A stretch of DNA of 48,637 nucleotides from a virus. The translations under genes and the position numbers were made by a program. Below are positions 29,201 to 36,877 of this stretch, piece after piece (within the stretch, counting starts at the first letter, position 1; every line of letters begins with the position of its first letter). Location of the stretch: IMG/VR virus record IMGVR_UViG_3300033996_001711, positions 1 through 48,637 of that record; one strand, 5' to 3'. The notes beneath the pieces are model-generated. The model ran no database searches and had not been told where the DNA came from. It was given only the letters and a program-made list of their open reading frames with translations.

Positions 29201-30877
29201 GAAACAAGACAAAAAGCACTCAATGCTGCGCAAGCAATTCGCTCAATGTCCGCTACGGACGCAAGATCAACGGAGCAAAGGACGTCTATGGTGATTAACG
29301 ACCTAAAACGACTGCGGACTTCCAATGAGGATTTGACGCTTGGGAAGGATCGCGTTGTCACCGTTCCGGGTGATGTGGCCAAGCGCCTTGAAGCGGCTGG
29401 CGTTCCAGTAAGGTCGGACTTGCTTGGTAGAAAAGTAATTGAACGTGCAATGATAGAGTCCTATATACAGCAACAATCTGGAATCTCTGCAGAGGCTCGC
29501 TTTAGGCAAGGGCAGTTAAGTTTTGAGGATAAACAAGCCGCAACTCCTGCTGTCATTGCGCCTGTTCCACCTGCATCCCCAGACGGCTCCAAGCCTAAAG
29601 AGGGTAAGCGGATTCCAATTGAAGAGATCATGGATTATGAGAGTCAAAGAGCAATGCGTCTTAAGGCGTCCAATATGCAATTGGCGTTAGATAGGAAAAT
29701 TGCCGCCGCAAAAATGGCGGGCAATGATGCAGAAGCAGAATCGCTTGAAAGTCTCAGAGGCATATTAAAAATCAATGGTGAGATTTCCGAGTTGGAGACG
29801 TTTAGGAATATGCTGATCGACAAGGAGGCTCAACTTATTGACAAAACTTTTACAAAAAAGAAATATGAAGACAAGCTCAACGACACAAATGTAAAAATTC
29901 ACGAGCTCAAAAATGATCTGCAAAGTCAATACTTAAAGCTGCAAATTAGCGAAAAAGACCAACAAAAGAAGGCCGAAGAAGAGTTATCGAAGCGAATTGA
30001 AAAACAATTGCAACTTAATCGACTTATTGAAGATGCAGCAATTGCCGCTGGCACGATCACCCCAGGCGAGGCGAGAAAAAGAGCACAGCAAAGAGAATTT
30101 GATGATCAATTGTTAAGAGCCAAGGAGCTTGGTGCCACCCCAGAGCAACTCGTTGCTATTAAAGATTTCCAGGTCATGACTCCACAAGCGGGGTCTATTC
30201 AGGAAAAGCTTAAGCTCTTGCGTGAAGAGTTAGAGAAACTTGCTTCTACTCAGGAAACGGTGACGTTCTCCGCTAATGCCATTGGCGAAGCTTTTGCCAA
30301 TTCTTTCAAGAGCGTCATTAGTGGTGCATCGTCTGCCCAGCAAGCACTTGGTAGTTTCTTCCAAAGCATTGCAGACGCATTCTTGGATATGGCCGCACAA
30401 ATGATCAAGAAATGGGTTGAAATGCAAATCATTGGTCTTGCTCAAAGCCTGCTTTCTCCATTAACTAAAGTCCCAGGTTCTTCCATAGTCAAAGGAATGG
30501 ACGTGCCGATTGCACAAATGCCCGCCGGGATGCAATTTGCCAATGGTGGCATTGCCGCTGGCGGCTTCATGCCAATTACTCCATTCGCTAGTGGGGGCAT
30601 CGTCACTGGCCCCACGCTGGGCCTTGTAGGCGAGGGTCGTTACAATGAGGCAGTTATTCCCATGCCCAATGGCAAGAGCGTTCCAGTGGAGCTTGGCGGG
30701 GCCATGGGCAGCCCCATTACGAGCAACATCGTGGTCAACGTCAGCTCTGATGGTAAAACTTCTTCTTCTAACACTGGCTCCGATTCTGCCGGTCTTGGTC
30801 GCCGTCTTGAAGGCGCTGTGAAGCAAGTTATCGTGGATGAACTGCGTCCTGGTGGTCTTCTGTCGGGGAGGCGCTAA
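26267..30877 (+). CDS. Tape measure protein
   Basis: At 1536 residues this is the largest gene, and it fixes tail length. The N-terminus (MAVQDAELKLKVSLDLAFF) is followed by a Gly/Ala/Pro-rich linker. A tape-measure domain spans about residues 550-740 (VLLFGTAYKALAFATSFPAQ, LDLVSRYNVPLQSARDGFTK, ASKGQVMSEELKGQLGDVLP). There are hydrophobic segments near 850-980 (VILAVVAGIGMIIERL) and charged coiled coil around 1130-1250. The tail has ANGGIAAGGF and FASGGIVTGPTLGLVGEG repeats typical of tape measure C-termini. Using the general rule of about 0.15 nm per residue, the tail would be about 230 nm long (inference). Confidence 0.92.
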   Translation: MAVQDAELKLKVSLDLAFFRQQLLGLGQAAAGTSVPIQVKFDRLSVQNELNALGVNIRRRNYRLNIETNLSAEIAKADTLARKLSELSGQVKAAAGGTFSRGPQGAAGLERFMREQGLTGRAFNVQQTQEQIAKQAILSRLGKRSLIKGGYNIAGLEKIIRDLGGTPTGNRGQLTAQAKKLVEEADGIADAVFDNLKNLQMKLRPIRGQAQTSATRSMPNLNEMLDRMANLTSNPRAAQRMLRMLPESRVTTDLVGAANRQAAFQQQFPQGYTLPGFNAPRAFDPLLKTIAKSFSDYARTVNISNPWVGQIGNGIAGIIAKASTSPQATRLLPAVGGTTSPLNTLEARLASSRGMLGTGGGAAGSLFTGRGSVNPGVSMLSPVGISGGYRQMAAALANQAANPALAHRQIADIGFGAVPTSATGLSGQALNTVLNQAFLQRRGLGASGAQSRPIFSTGGVAVQQNIPGMAYPMAAGLGGSMGQFPMAGMMGPSTPLSINARTSMFGGGGGLPPRGPFGGFGGTGGMGGQFNRALGNIQLPGAGMVRELGDEFGMATKQVLLFGTAYKALAFATSFPAQVGQAVGALQTFNNTLKAVSPTAQEAKSSNELILDLVSRYNVPLQSARDGFTKLYASMQPAGFSGDEVRTIFTGISKAAAAFGMSADKVDRVNYAFAQMASKGQVMSEELKGQLGDVLPGAMAIFAEAAGFKGPDAIQKFSAALEEGAYKGTAMKVLLQNVGTIMNKEFGPGAEGAARTFQGAMNRMQNSLTLLYEGFEPIAVGFLNAVVMPLTNGIKQVTDGLNAFLTGTTAKTAGGFAFAQQLENLRPTFQGIQQNVQQVIPVLQQFGKVALQVAQTLLQIAGNPFVGYLARVYLSVLPLTLAIQTLNLRALVPMIANFLRAIPAFVAFNAAAAQGVTTNKALQLAMYTTGQTAGVTAGQIRTVSLALKAAFASTVILAVVAGIGMIIERLMTMNAKMEETRQKALNAAQAIRSMSATDARSTEQRTSMVINDLKRLRTSNEDLTLGKDRVVTVPGDVAKRLEAAGVPVRSDLLGRKVIERAMIESYIQQQSGISAEARFRQGQLSFEDKQAATPAVIAPVPPASPDGSKPKEGKRIPIEEIMDYESQRAMRLKASNMQLALDRKIAAAKMAGNDAEAESLESLRGILKINGEISELETFRNMLIDKEAQLIDKTFTKKKYEDKLNDTNVKIHELKNDLQSQYLKLQISEKDQQKKAEEELSKRIEKQLQLNRLIEDAAIAAGTITPGEARKRAQQREFDDQLLRAKELGATPEQLVAIKDFQVMTPQAGSIQEKLKLLREELEKLASTQETVTFSANAIGEAFANSFKSVISGASSAQQALGSFFQSIADAFLDMAAQMIKKWVEMQIIGLAQSLLSPLTKVPGSSIVKGMDVPIAQMPAGMQFANGGIAAGGFMPITPFASGGIVTGPTLGLVGEGRYNEAVIPMPNGKSVPVELGGAMGSPITSNIVVNVSSDGKTSSSNTGSDSAGLGRRLEGAVKQVIVDELRPGGLLSGRR

Positions 30878-30880
30878 ATT

Positions 30881-31234
30881 ATGACCCAACCCACTTTTGC
30901 CATTGCTTGCGAATACGGCCTTACGGTTCAACGTGGTAATCGCACAAAGCGCGTACAATTTGGCGATGGTTATGAGCAAATCAGCCCCGAAGCGATTAAC
31001 AATGACATTCGTTCTTACCAAATTGATACTGTTCCTATTTCAGACGAAGCGGCCATCGCCCTTGACGCTCAACTCTCAGCGTTGAATGGCGACTTCTTCT
31101 ATTCACAGTTCTTCATGGATGACCGCAAATATAAATATCGACTAGAGCCAAATCAATGGCAATGGAGAACCATTGGTCCCAACAGTAATGTGTTTTCCTT
31201 TTCCGTAAGGAGGATATATGACCCTAGAAGCTGA
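30881..31234 (+). CDS. Minor tail protein, lambda gpM-like
   Basis: The 117-residue protein has the family motif TKRVQFGDGYEQISPEAINN followed by DIRSYQIDTVPISDEAAIAL and a C-terminal beta strand VFSFSVRRIYDP. Lambda gpM-like proteins belong to the tail tip complex next to gpL. It begins 3 bp after the tape measure stop and overlaps the gpL-like gene by 17 bp. Confidence 0.85.
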   Translation: MTQPTFAIACEYGLTVQRGNRTKRVQFGDGYEQISPEAINNDIRSYQIDTVPISDEAAIALDAQLSALNGDFFYSQFFMDDRKYKYRLEPNQWQWRTIGPNSNVFSFSVRRIYDPRS

Positions 31235-31901
31235 TGTGCAACAAGGATGGCATGATGCCATTGTTGAACTGTTTGATCTTGATCTAGAGCCCATTACAGG
31301 GGATCCTCAGGATAAGTTTTATTTCACCACGCAGTTGAAGCCAGACGATGCAAAGATTATCTGGCAAGGACGCACTTACGAACCGTTGCCTATTTTGGCG
31401 GCAGGTTATGAACGCAGCACCACCGGGCAAGTTGCTCAACCATCGCTCACGGTGGCAAATGTCCTAGGAACATTTACGCAGGTCATCAGCAGCCTTGATG
31501 ACATGGTGGGAGCAAAAGTAACAAGGCGCCGCACTTTGGGCAAATATCTTGATGGAGAACCGCAAGCGGATCCCACTCAGGAATTCCCATTGGACATCTT
31601 TTTCATTGAACGCAAAACAGCAGAAAATGCGCTCACCATTTCTTGGCAACTTGCAAGCGTCTTAGATCTAGAAGGCTTGTCATTGCCACGTCGCATTGTC
31701 ACGCAAAATTACTGTCAATGGAAATACAGAAGTAGCGAATGTGGCTATGTAGGAGGGCCAGTGGCGACAGTGAATGATACGCCCACGTCCAACCCAGATC
31801 TTGATATTTGCGGCAAAAGAGTGCAAAGTTGTCAGCTAAGATTTCCAAACCAATCTCTTCCTTTTGGGGGATTTCCTGGGGCAATTAGAGGAAGACAATG
31901 A
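31218..31901 (+). CDS. Minor tail protein, lambda gpL-like, with four cysteines
   Basis: A 227-residue tail-tip protein. The N-terminal part (LEPITGDPQDKFYFTTQLKP, ILAAGYERSTTGQVAQPSLT, LDDMVGAKVTRRRTLGKYLD) is typical of the gpL family. The C-terminal domain has C156, C165, C188 and C195 (NYCQWKYRSSECGY, DICGKRVQSCQLRF); lambda gpL uses such a set to hold an iron-sulphur cluster. AAGGAGG precedes the ATG closely. It overlaps the next gene by 4 bp. Confidence 0.88.
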   Translation: MTLEADVQQGWHDAIVELFDLDLEPITGDPQDKFYFTTQLKPDDAKIIWQGRTYEPLPILAAGYERSTTGQVAQPSLTVANVLGTFTQVISSLDDMVGAKVTRRRTLGKYLDGEPQADPTQEFPLDIFFIERKTAENALTISWQLASVLDLEGLSLPRRIVTQNYCQWKYRSSECGYVGGPVATVNDTPTSNPDLDICGKRVQSCQLRFPNQSLPFGGFPGAIRGRQ

Positions 31902-32599
31902 GCTGGCAATCGCTGAAAGACGAGCTGAGAAGCTATGCACACTCAAAGCCCAACGAAGAGGTGTGTGGAATTATTGCAAAGGGCGAATTCTTTCCCTGCT
32001 CAAACATTCATTCCTCTCCATCGGAAAATTTTGGCATTTCCGCTGAAGACTACGCAAAAGCGGAGCGCCTGGGAATTGAGGCCATTTTTCATTCGCACAC
32101 TGGCTTCAACCACAGATTTAGTAAGCATGATATTGCGTCATGCAAGACAATCAATTTGCCATGGGTGATGTATTGCATTGGCACTAATAGTTGGCATGAA
32201 ATGGATCCCACCGGCAATGCGCCCTATTTGGAAAGGCCATGGATTTATGGTGTGTATGATTGCTATGGCCTGGTAAGGGATTATTTCAGAAAAGAATATG
32301 ACATTACGCTTGATGATTACGAAAGAGAAAGTGAGTTTGAATGGAGAAGCAGCGAGTGGCGCATGTTTGAAAAGAACTTTGTTGGACAAGGCTTCGTAGA
32401 AATTGACAAGCCTCAAAGAGGGGATGTGTTGCTAATGCAGCTTCAGTCTGATTTCCCAAACCATGTGGGTATTATTCACGATCCCAGTAAGAATATCTTT
32501 TACCAGCATTTGCTAGATAGACTGTCTGAAGCCAATGTCTATGGTGGTTATTGGCGAAAATGTACAGTTAAAGTGTTGCGCCACAAGAGCCTGTTGTAA
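31898..32599 (+). CDS. Tail assembly protein, gpK-like (JAMM + NlpC/P60)
   Basis: The 233-residue protein fuses two enzymatic folds as in lambda gpK. The N-terminal JAB/JAMM domain has E20-E21-VCG and the metal motif H65-S-H67-x7-S75-x2-D78 (FHSHTGFNHRFSKHD). The C-terminal NlpC/P60 domain has D121-C122 (VYDCYGLVRDYF), GDVLLMQL and H189 (FPNHVGII), i.e. the catalytic Cys and His. It likely processes gpI or cuts peptidoglycan crosslinks. All key residues appear intact. It ends one base into the next ATG. Confidence 0.88.
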   Translation: MSWQSLKDELRSYAHSKPNEEVCGIIAKGEFFPCSNIHSSPSENFGISAEDYAKAERLGIEAIFHSHTGFNHRFSKHDIASCKTINLPWVMYCIGTNSWHEMDPTGNAPYLERPWIYGVYDCYGLVRDYFRKEYDITLDDYERESEFEWRSSEWRMFEKNFVGQGFVEIDKPQRGDVLLMQLQSDFPNHVGIIHDPSKNIFYQHLLDRLSEANVYGGYWRKCTVKVLRHKSLL

Positions 32600-33237
32600 T
32601 GAAACTGATTGAAGTGAAACTGTTGGGAGAATTGGGCCGTAAGTTTGGCCGTAAGTTTCGCTTCATGGCGTCATCGCCTCGTGATGTGATGTCAGCTCTT
32701 TGCAATCAATTGGAAGGCTTCAAGGAATACATGGCTTCAGCTCACGAGAAAGGCGTGGGCTTTCGGCTGGTCAATGATAATGATGAAGGCATGGATTACG
32801 ACAATCTGATCATGCCTTGTAATCGCTTGATTATTGCCCCCATCGTTACTGGTGGTGGTTCAGTGGGCCGCATTCTTTTGGGCGTAGCGTTGGTAGCACT
32901 GTCTTTTGTGAGCTTTGGCGCTGGTAGCGCTTTTGCTGGCTTCACCACTGCAGCGATGGCAAAAACTGCTGGCACTGCAGCAGGCTTTTCTTTGGGTAGT
33001 GGCATTTTGTTCAACTTGGGCCTCGGCTTGGTATTGACTGGTGTTGCCTCTTTGCTCACGCCTCAGCAGCAAGTTGCCACTCCTTCAGACTCAGAGCGTA
33101 AAGATAGCTTCTTGTTTGATCGAACCACGGAACTCACCACTCAGGGTCAGCCCATTCCATTGCTTTATGGCCGCTTCCTTGCGGCTTCTCCATTGGTTGT
33201 TTCGTCTGCAATCAGCACCCAACAGGTGCCCGTGTAA
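32599..33237 (+). CDS. Tail assembly protein, gpI-like
   Basis: Residues 1-80 form a ubiquitin-like domain (MKLIEVKLLGELGRKFGRKF, RLVNDNDEGMDYDNLIMPC), followed by a Gly/Ala-rich hydrophobic region (GRILLGVALVALSFVSFGAG, then LGLGLVLTGVASLL) and a C-terminal IPLLYGRFLAASPLVVSSAI. This is the lambda gpI layout, and the ubiquitin-like domain could be the substrate of the adjacent JAMM domain. The ATG overlaps the preceding stop by 1 bp. 212 residues, normal length. Confidence 0.82.
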   Translation: MKLIEVKLLGELGRKFGRKFRFMASSPRDVMSALCNQLEGFKEYMASAHEKGVGFRLVNDNDEGMDYDNLIMPCNRLIIAPIVTGGGSVGRILLGVALVALSFVSFGAGSAFAGFTTAAMAKTAGTAAGFSLGSGILFNLGLGLVLTGVASLLTPQQQVATPSDSERKDSFLFDRTTELTTQGQPIPLLYGRFLAASPLVVSSAISTQQVPV

Positions 33238-35354
33238 TGCAAGAATTCATTCGCGATAAGGAAGGCGGATGGACCGCTTACATTACTGGTGCTGGAGGCG
33301 GCGGCGGCGGTAAAGGGAAAAGTGGTGGACAGAACCGTCCAGAGGAAGATCCAGAATCTCTTAGGAGTCGCTCAGAGGCGACTGTCGTAGGCATTTTCTG
33401 TGAAGGGGAAGTAGAAGGTTTTGAGGATGGCGTGGATCCCCTCACCCGCATCTACCTGGATAATGTGCCCATCAAGAACATTGACGGTAGCTTCAACTAT
33501 GGCGTGAATACTTTCTTTACGGGAAGCCCCGGAAGCGCCAATGGCAAAGGAGGGTTGCAGCCCGAAATTGCAGCATCCATTCCATCGCTTAACCGAACTA
33601 GCGCTACTGGCGCCGTCAACTCTTTAGTGGTCGATTATCGAACTGGCACGCAAAATCAAGACTCCATGCCCGGCTTTGATGACGTGCGTATAGAGCAGCC
33701 AGTAGGGGTGAAATTAACTAGAACAGCGGGTTCAGTCGTAAAGACAACAGTCAGTGATTTGCTTGACAAAATTCGCATCAGAATTGGCATTGGAGCGCTT
33801 TTTTATATTGACAAGGAAAGCGGTGATGTGAAGGGGCGTTCCGTCACCTTTAATGTCAAAATTCGTCCCGATGGTGGTTCCAACTTTGTCAATGAAGACA
33901 AAACCATCACAGGCAAAAGCAGAGGGCCAGTTGATTTTGAATATGAATATGACCTTCAAGGTAACGGTCCATGGGTGGTGACAGTAGAGCGTGTTACGGA
34001 AGATCCGACCTCCACTACTATCAGTGATGATTTGTTTTTTAAGGCAATTGTTGGCATCTATACGCGTTCCTTTCGCTATCCAAATACGGCATTATTGGGC
34101 ATCAAAATTGGTGCAGAAAATTTCACTGCAGTGCCTCAAGTTAGTGCAGACATGTTGGGCGTCAAGATCAAAGTACCTACTAACTACGATCCAATTCTGC
34201 GGACTTATAGCGGCATTTGGGACGGCACTTTTAAGACAGTTTGGAGCAACAATCCGGCCTGGGTGTTCTATGACCTGCTCACAAATAAACGTTATGGAGC
34301 GGGAGAGTTTATTGACGAAGCTCAAGTGGATAGATACAGCCTCTATCCCATTGCCCAGTATTGCGATGAACTCGTGCCAGACGGCAAAGGTGGCTTGGAA
34401 CCGCGCATGGTTTTCAACGCTTACATCACAGACAGGGCTGGCGCCTATGAAGTGCTTAATGCAATGGCAGCGGCTTTCCGAGGTATGTTGTATTTCAGCG
34501 AAGGCACAATTGTCGCCATTCAAGACAAGCCAAAGCAAATTAGCAAAATCTTTTCTCCCGCCAATGTCATCCAGCAAACTGATGACAGTGGAGAAATGAG
34601 CGAGCCGCCTTTTTCTTACGAAGGCACAGCAAGAAAAGCCAGGAAGACAGTGGCGTTGGTTTCATGGAATGACGCCTCTGATAACTACAAAGCCAAGGTT
34701 GAATACGTTGAAGACCGGGAAGGCATTGATCGCTATGGCTATAGGGAGACGGAAATTAGAGCTTTTGGTACGACAAGCCAAGGACAGGCTCAAAGGATTG
34801 GGCGATGGACGCTGCTGAGCGATCAACTAGAAACGGAAATCATCACTTTTAAGACAGCCACTGAAGGTTTCTTTGTACTGCCCGGAGAAGTTATTGGCAT
34901 TGCTGATCCAGCAAAAGGAGGCAAACGCTTTGGAGGCAGAATTCTTGGTGCCACCACCACTTCCCTTTCCATTGATTCTTCTTTCGTCATTGCCTCTGGC
35001 AATTCGTATCAGGCCAGTGTGATGCTGCCCAATGGCGTTGCCCAGACGCGTACTGTCACTAATGCTGCAGGCACCACAGACACGCTGACGGTCTCTCCAG
35101 CCTTGTCTGACACGCCTCTAATTGGAGCCCCATGGGTGTTACAAGAAAATAACGATGGAGTAAGGACATTTAGGGTGGTGTCGGTAACAGAGGACGATGG
35201 GGTGGTAACGGTATTAGGTGCTTTGTACGACGAAAGCAAATTCATTCTTGCCGACACAAGCACGATCTTGGGCCTCACTCGCACTTCCATTGCTGGCCCT
35301 CAAGTGGTGCCAGCAGTTGCTGGGGGCAGCATTATCCTAGAGGTGCCCATCTAA
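33237..35354 (+). CDS. Tail tip attachment protein, gpJ-like
   Basis: Begins MQEFIRDKEGGWTAYITGAG with a GGGGGK linker, then RSRSEATVVGIFCEGEVEGF, the standard opening of J proteins. Later blocks include SGIWDGTFKTVWSNNPAWVF and YDLLTNKRYGAGEFIDEAQV. At 705 residues it is well below lambda J (1132 aa): the C-terminal fibronectin-like and receptor-binding parts appear to have been moved to separate genes downstream. The protein forms the central tail tip that contacts the host. Confidence 0.88.
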   Translation: MQEFIRDKEGGWTAYITGAGGGGGGKGKSGGQNRPEEDPESLRSRSEATVVGIFCEGEVEGFEDGVDPLTRIYLDNVPIKNIDGSFNYGVNTFFTGSPGSANGKGGLQPEIAASIPSLNRTSATGAVNSLVVDYRTGTQNQDSMPGFDDVRIEQPVGVKLTRTAGSVVKTTVSDLLDKIRIRIGIGALFYIDKESGDVKGRSVTFNVKIRPDGGSNFVNEDKTITGKSRGPVDFEYEYDLQGNGPWVVTVERVTEDPTSTTISDDLFFKAIVGIYTRSFRYPNTALLGIKIGAENFTAVPQVSADMLGVKIKVPTNYDPILRTYSGIWDGTFKTVWSNNPAWVFYDLLTNKRYGAGEFIDEAQVDRYSLYPIAQYCDELVPDGKGGLEPRMVFNAYITDRAGAYEVLNAMAAAFRGMLYFSEGTIVAIQDKPKQISKIFSPANVIQQTDDSGEMSEPPFSYEGTARKARKTVALVSWNDASDNYKAKVEYVEDREGIDRYGYRETEIRAFGTTSQGQAQRIGRWTLLSDQLETEIITFKTATEGFFVLPGEVIGIADPAKGGKRFGGRILGATTTSLSIDSSFVIASGNSYQASVMLPNGVAQTRTVTNAAGTTDTLTVSPALSDTPLIGAPWVLQENNDGVRTFRVVSVTEDDGVVTVLGALYDESKFILADTSTILGLTRTSIAGPQVVPAVAGGSIILEVPI

Positions 35355-35752
35355 TGGCTTACAACGAAGCAAGGTGGAACTTTCCGCAGTATTCCGCCTA
35401 TTCCATTCTCAATGCAGCAGTGAATCCAGCAGTCTGCTGGAACCCTCCGCAGAACAATCCTTTCATCGCATCGTTTGAAGTGGATTTTTTGGACACGGCA
35501 GATAATCAATGGATCAGGATTGGTACAACGGCAGCCAATTACATCCGGTTCCCTTCAGACGTTTATGTGACCAATAGTTCATATAGAATTAGAATTGCTA
35601 CCATTGGCATTAACGGTAGACGCTCGCCATACGCTTATAGCACTGTGGTGTTAGCCAGCCCGTTGGTGTTTGACTTTACCGCCAGCCAAGACGTGCGCTT
35701 TTCGGACGGTACAATTGTTCCAAACCAGCGCCTCCTTTTCCTGATCCTTTGA
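35354..35752 (+). CDS. Fibronectin-III-like tail protein, 132 aa
   Basis: Starts one base inside the J stop codon. The sequence FIASFEVDFLDTADNQWIRI, YIRFPSDVYVTNSSYRIRIA and IGINGRRSPYAYSTVVLASP has the strand pattern of a single FN3 module. It probably supplies a piece that is fused to J in other phages. No further domain. Confidence 0.6.
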   Translation: MAYNEARWNFPQYSAYSILNAAVNPAVCWNPPQNNPFIASFEVDFLDTADNQWIRIGTTAANYIRFPSDVYVTNSSYRIRIATIGINGRRSPYAYSTVVLASPLVFDFTASQDVRFSDGTIVPNQRLLFLIL

Positions 35753-35753
35753 T

Positions 35754-36164
35754 ATGGCAAATCTTTACGGGCTTGATGCCATTGGCAATGCCGCCTACGT
35801 GAAAGCCACTGGAGCTGGAAGCAATTCCGATCCTTACGTGGTGCAGAATGATTTGTTCAATGCTGCATTGAAGAGTGCTCAAATCACCAGCTCCGCTAGT
35901 GCTGATGTGATTGCTGCAGTGGCGAGCAATAAATTGCGCGTCCTCTCCATGGCCATTACAGCATCATCCGGCTGCACCGTCAAGCTGCAAAGTGGAGGAA
36001 CCACTGACAGAACGCCTCCCTTCCATATTGCAGCAAATGGCAATATCACTCTCTCCAATCCATTGGGTCTTTTTGAAAGCGTTAGCGGGGAAAAAATTAA
36101 TGCAGTGGTGAGCGGTACGACCACTTATTCCGTGTTCCTTTCCTATCGTGAAGTGGCAGCATGA
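35754..36164 (+). CDS. Beta-sandwich virion protein, 136 aa
   Basis: MANLYGLDAIGNAAYVKATG, then NKLRVLSMAITASSGCTVKL and GNITLSNPLGLFESVSGEKI. The strands and the overall plan resemble small phage proteins with a galactose-binding-like or head-fibre fold, and they are similar in layout to the 48211 protein. One cysteine. It lies 1 bp after the FN3-like gene and overlaps the next by 4 bp. Confidence 0.55.
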   Translation: MANLYGLDAIGNAAYVKATGAGSNSDPYVVQNDLFNAALKSAQITSSASADVIAAVASNKLRVLSMAITASSGCTVKLQSGGTTDRTPPFHIAANGNITLSNPLGLFESVSGEKINAVVSGTTTYSVFLSYREVAA

Positions 36165-36871
36165 GCACATTTGTTGCTACAAGTTTGGCGCCACAAATTG
36201 ACTTGCGCCTGTTGCGTAGGGATTATTTTGATGGCGTTAGCTTCCTTTTGCAAGATGAAGATGGCGAACCGTTTGATTTAGCAGACGTGCAAGTGTGCGC
36301 GGCTGTGTGGAAAAAGACAGGCGAGACCACTGCAAGCTTAGTAACTTCCTTCAACATTGAAGAGCAAGAACCATTGCGGAATGGCCAAGTGAGGCTTTGG
36401 CTTACTTCCGCACAAACATCGTTGATCTGGGATGCCGCTGCAAATAGTGGCCCTGCCAATATTAGTCAAGCGTTTTTTCCGTCCGCTTATACCGCCGAAA
36501 ACTCTAGCGATTCCTTGACTGCTTCGCCGTTGACATGGGACATTCGCATTGAAAAGCGGGAGTACGTGGCCAATTTGATTAGTGTCAGTAGCGGTGTTTT
36601 CATTGCGCAAACAAATCATGGCCTTGGCGCCACTGAGAGAACTGTTTTTAGTGGCACCACTACGAGTGGCATTAATTACGATGGCACAAGCGCTCGTATT
36701 TACAGCGACTTAACCAATATCACCTACGCTTCTCCTTATTCTTTTACCATTGCTTCTCTTTCTGGCGTTACCAACGCCGCCCTGGGGGGCAGTGTTTATA
36801 GACTAAGGCAAGATACTGTGGCCGCTGGTAGCGTTTTTGTTGGCACCACTTTCTCCAATTGTTTTCCCTGA
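36161..36871 (+). CDS. BppU-like baseplate/fibre protein, 236 aa
   Basis: The N-terminal half (IDLRLLRRDYFDGVSFLLQD, GEPFDLADVQVCAAVWKKTG, LTWDIRIEKREY) follows the pattern seen in BppU-type N-terminal domains, where a short protein arm docks on the tail tip. The C-terminal half (LISVSSGVFIAQTNHGLGAT, YASPYSFTIASLSGVTNAAL) is an additional beta domain resembling ubiquitin-activating/IPT-like modules often found in fibres. Exact family uncertain. Confidence 0.5.
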   Translation: MSTFVATSLAPQIDLRLLRRDYFDGVSFLLQDEDGEPFDLADVQVCAAVWKKTGETTASLVTSFNIEEQEPLRNGQVRLWLTSAQTSLIWDAAANSGPANISQAFFPSAYTAENSSDSLTASPLTWDIRIEKREYVANLISVSSGVFIAQTNHGLGATERTVFSGTTTSGINYDGTSARIYSDLTNITYASPYSFTIASLSGVTNAALGGSVYRLRQDTVAAGSVFVGTTFSNCFP

Positions 36872-36877
36872 GGAACT

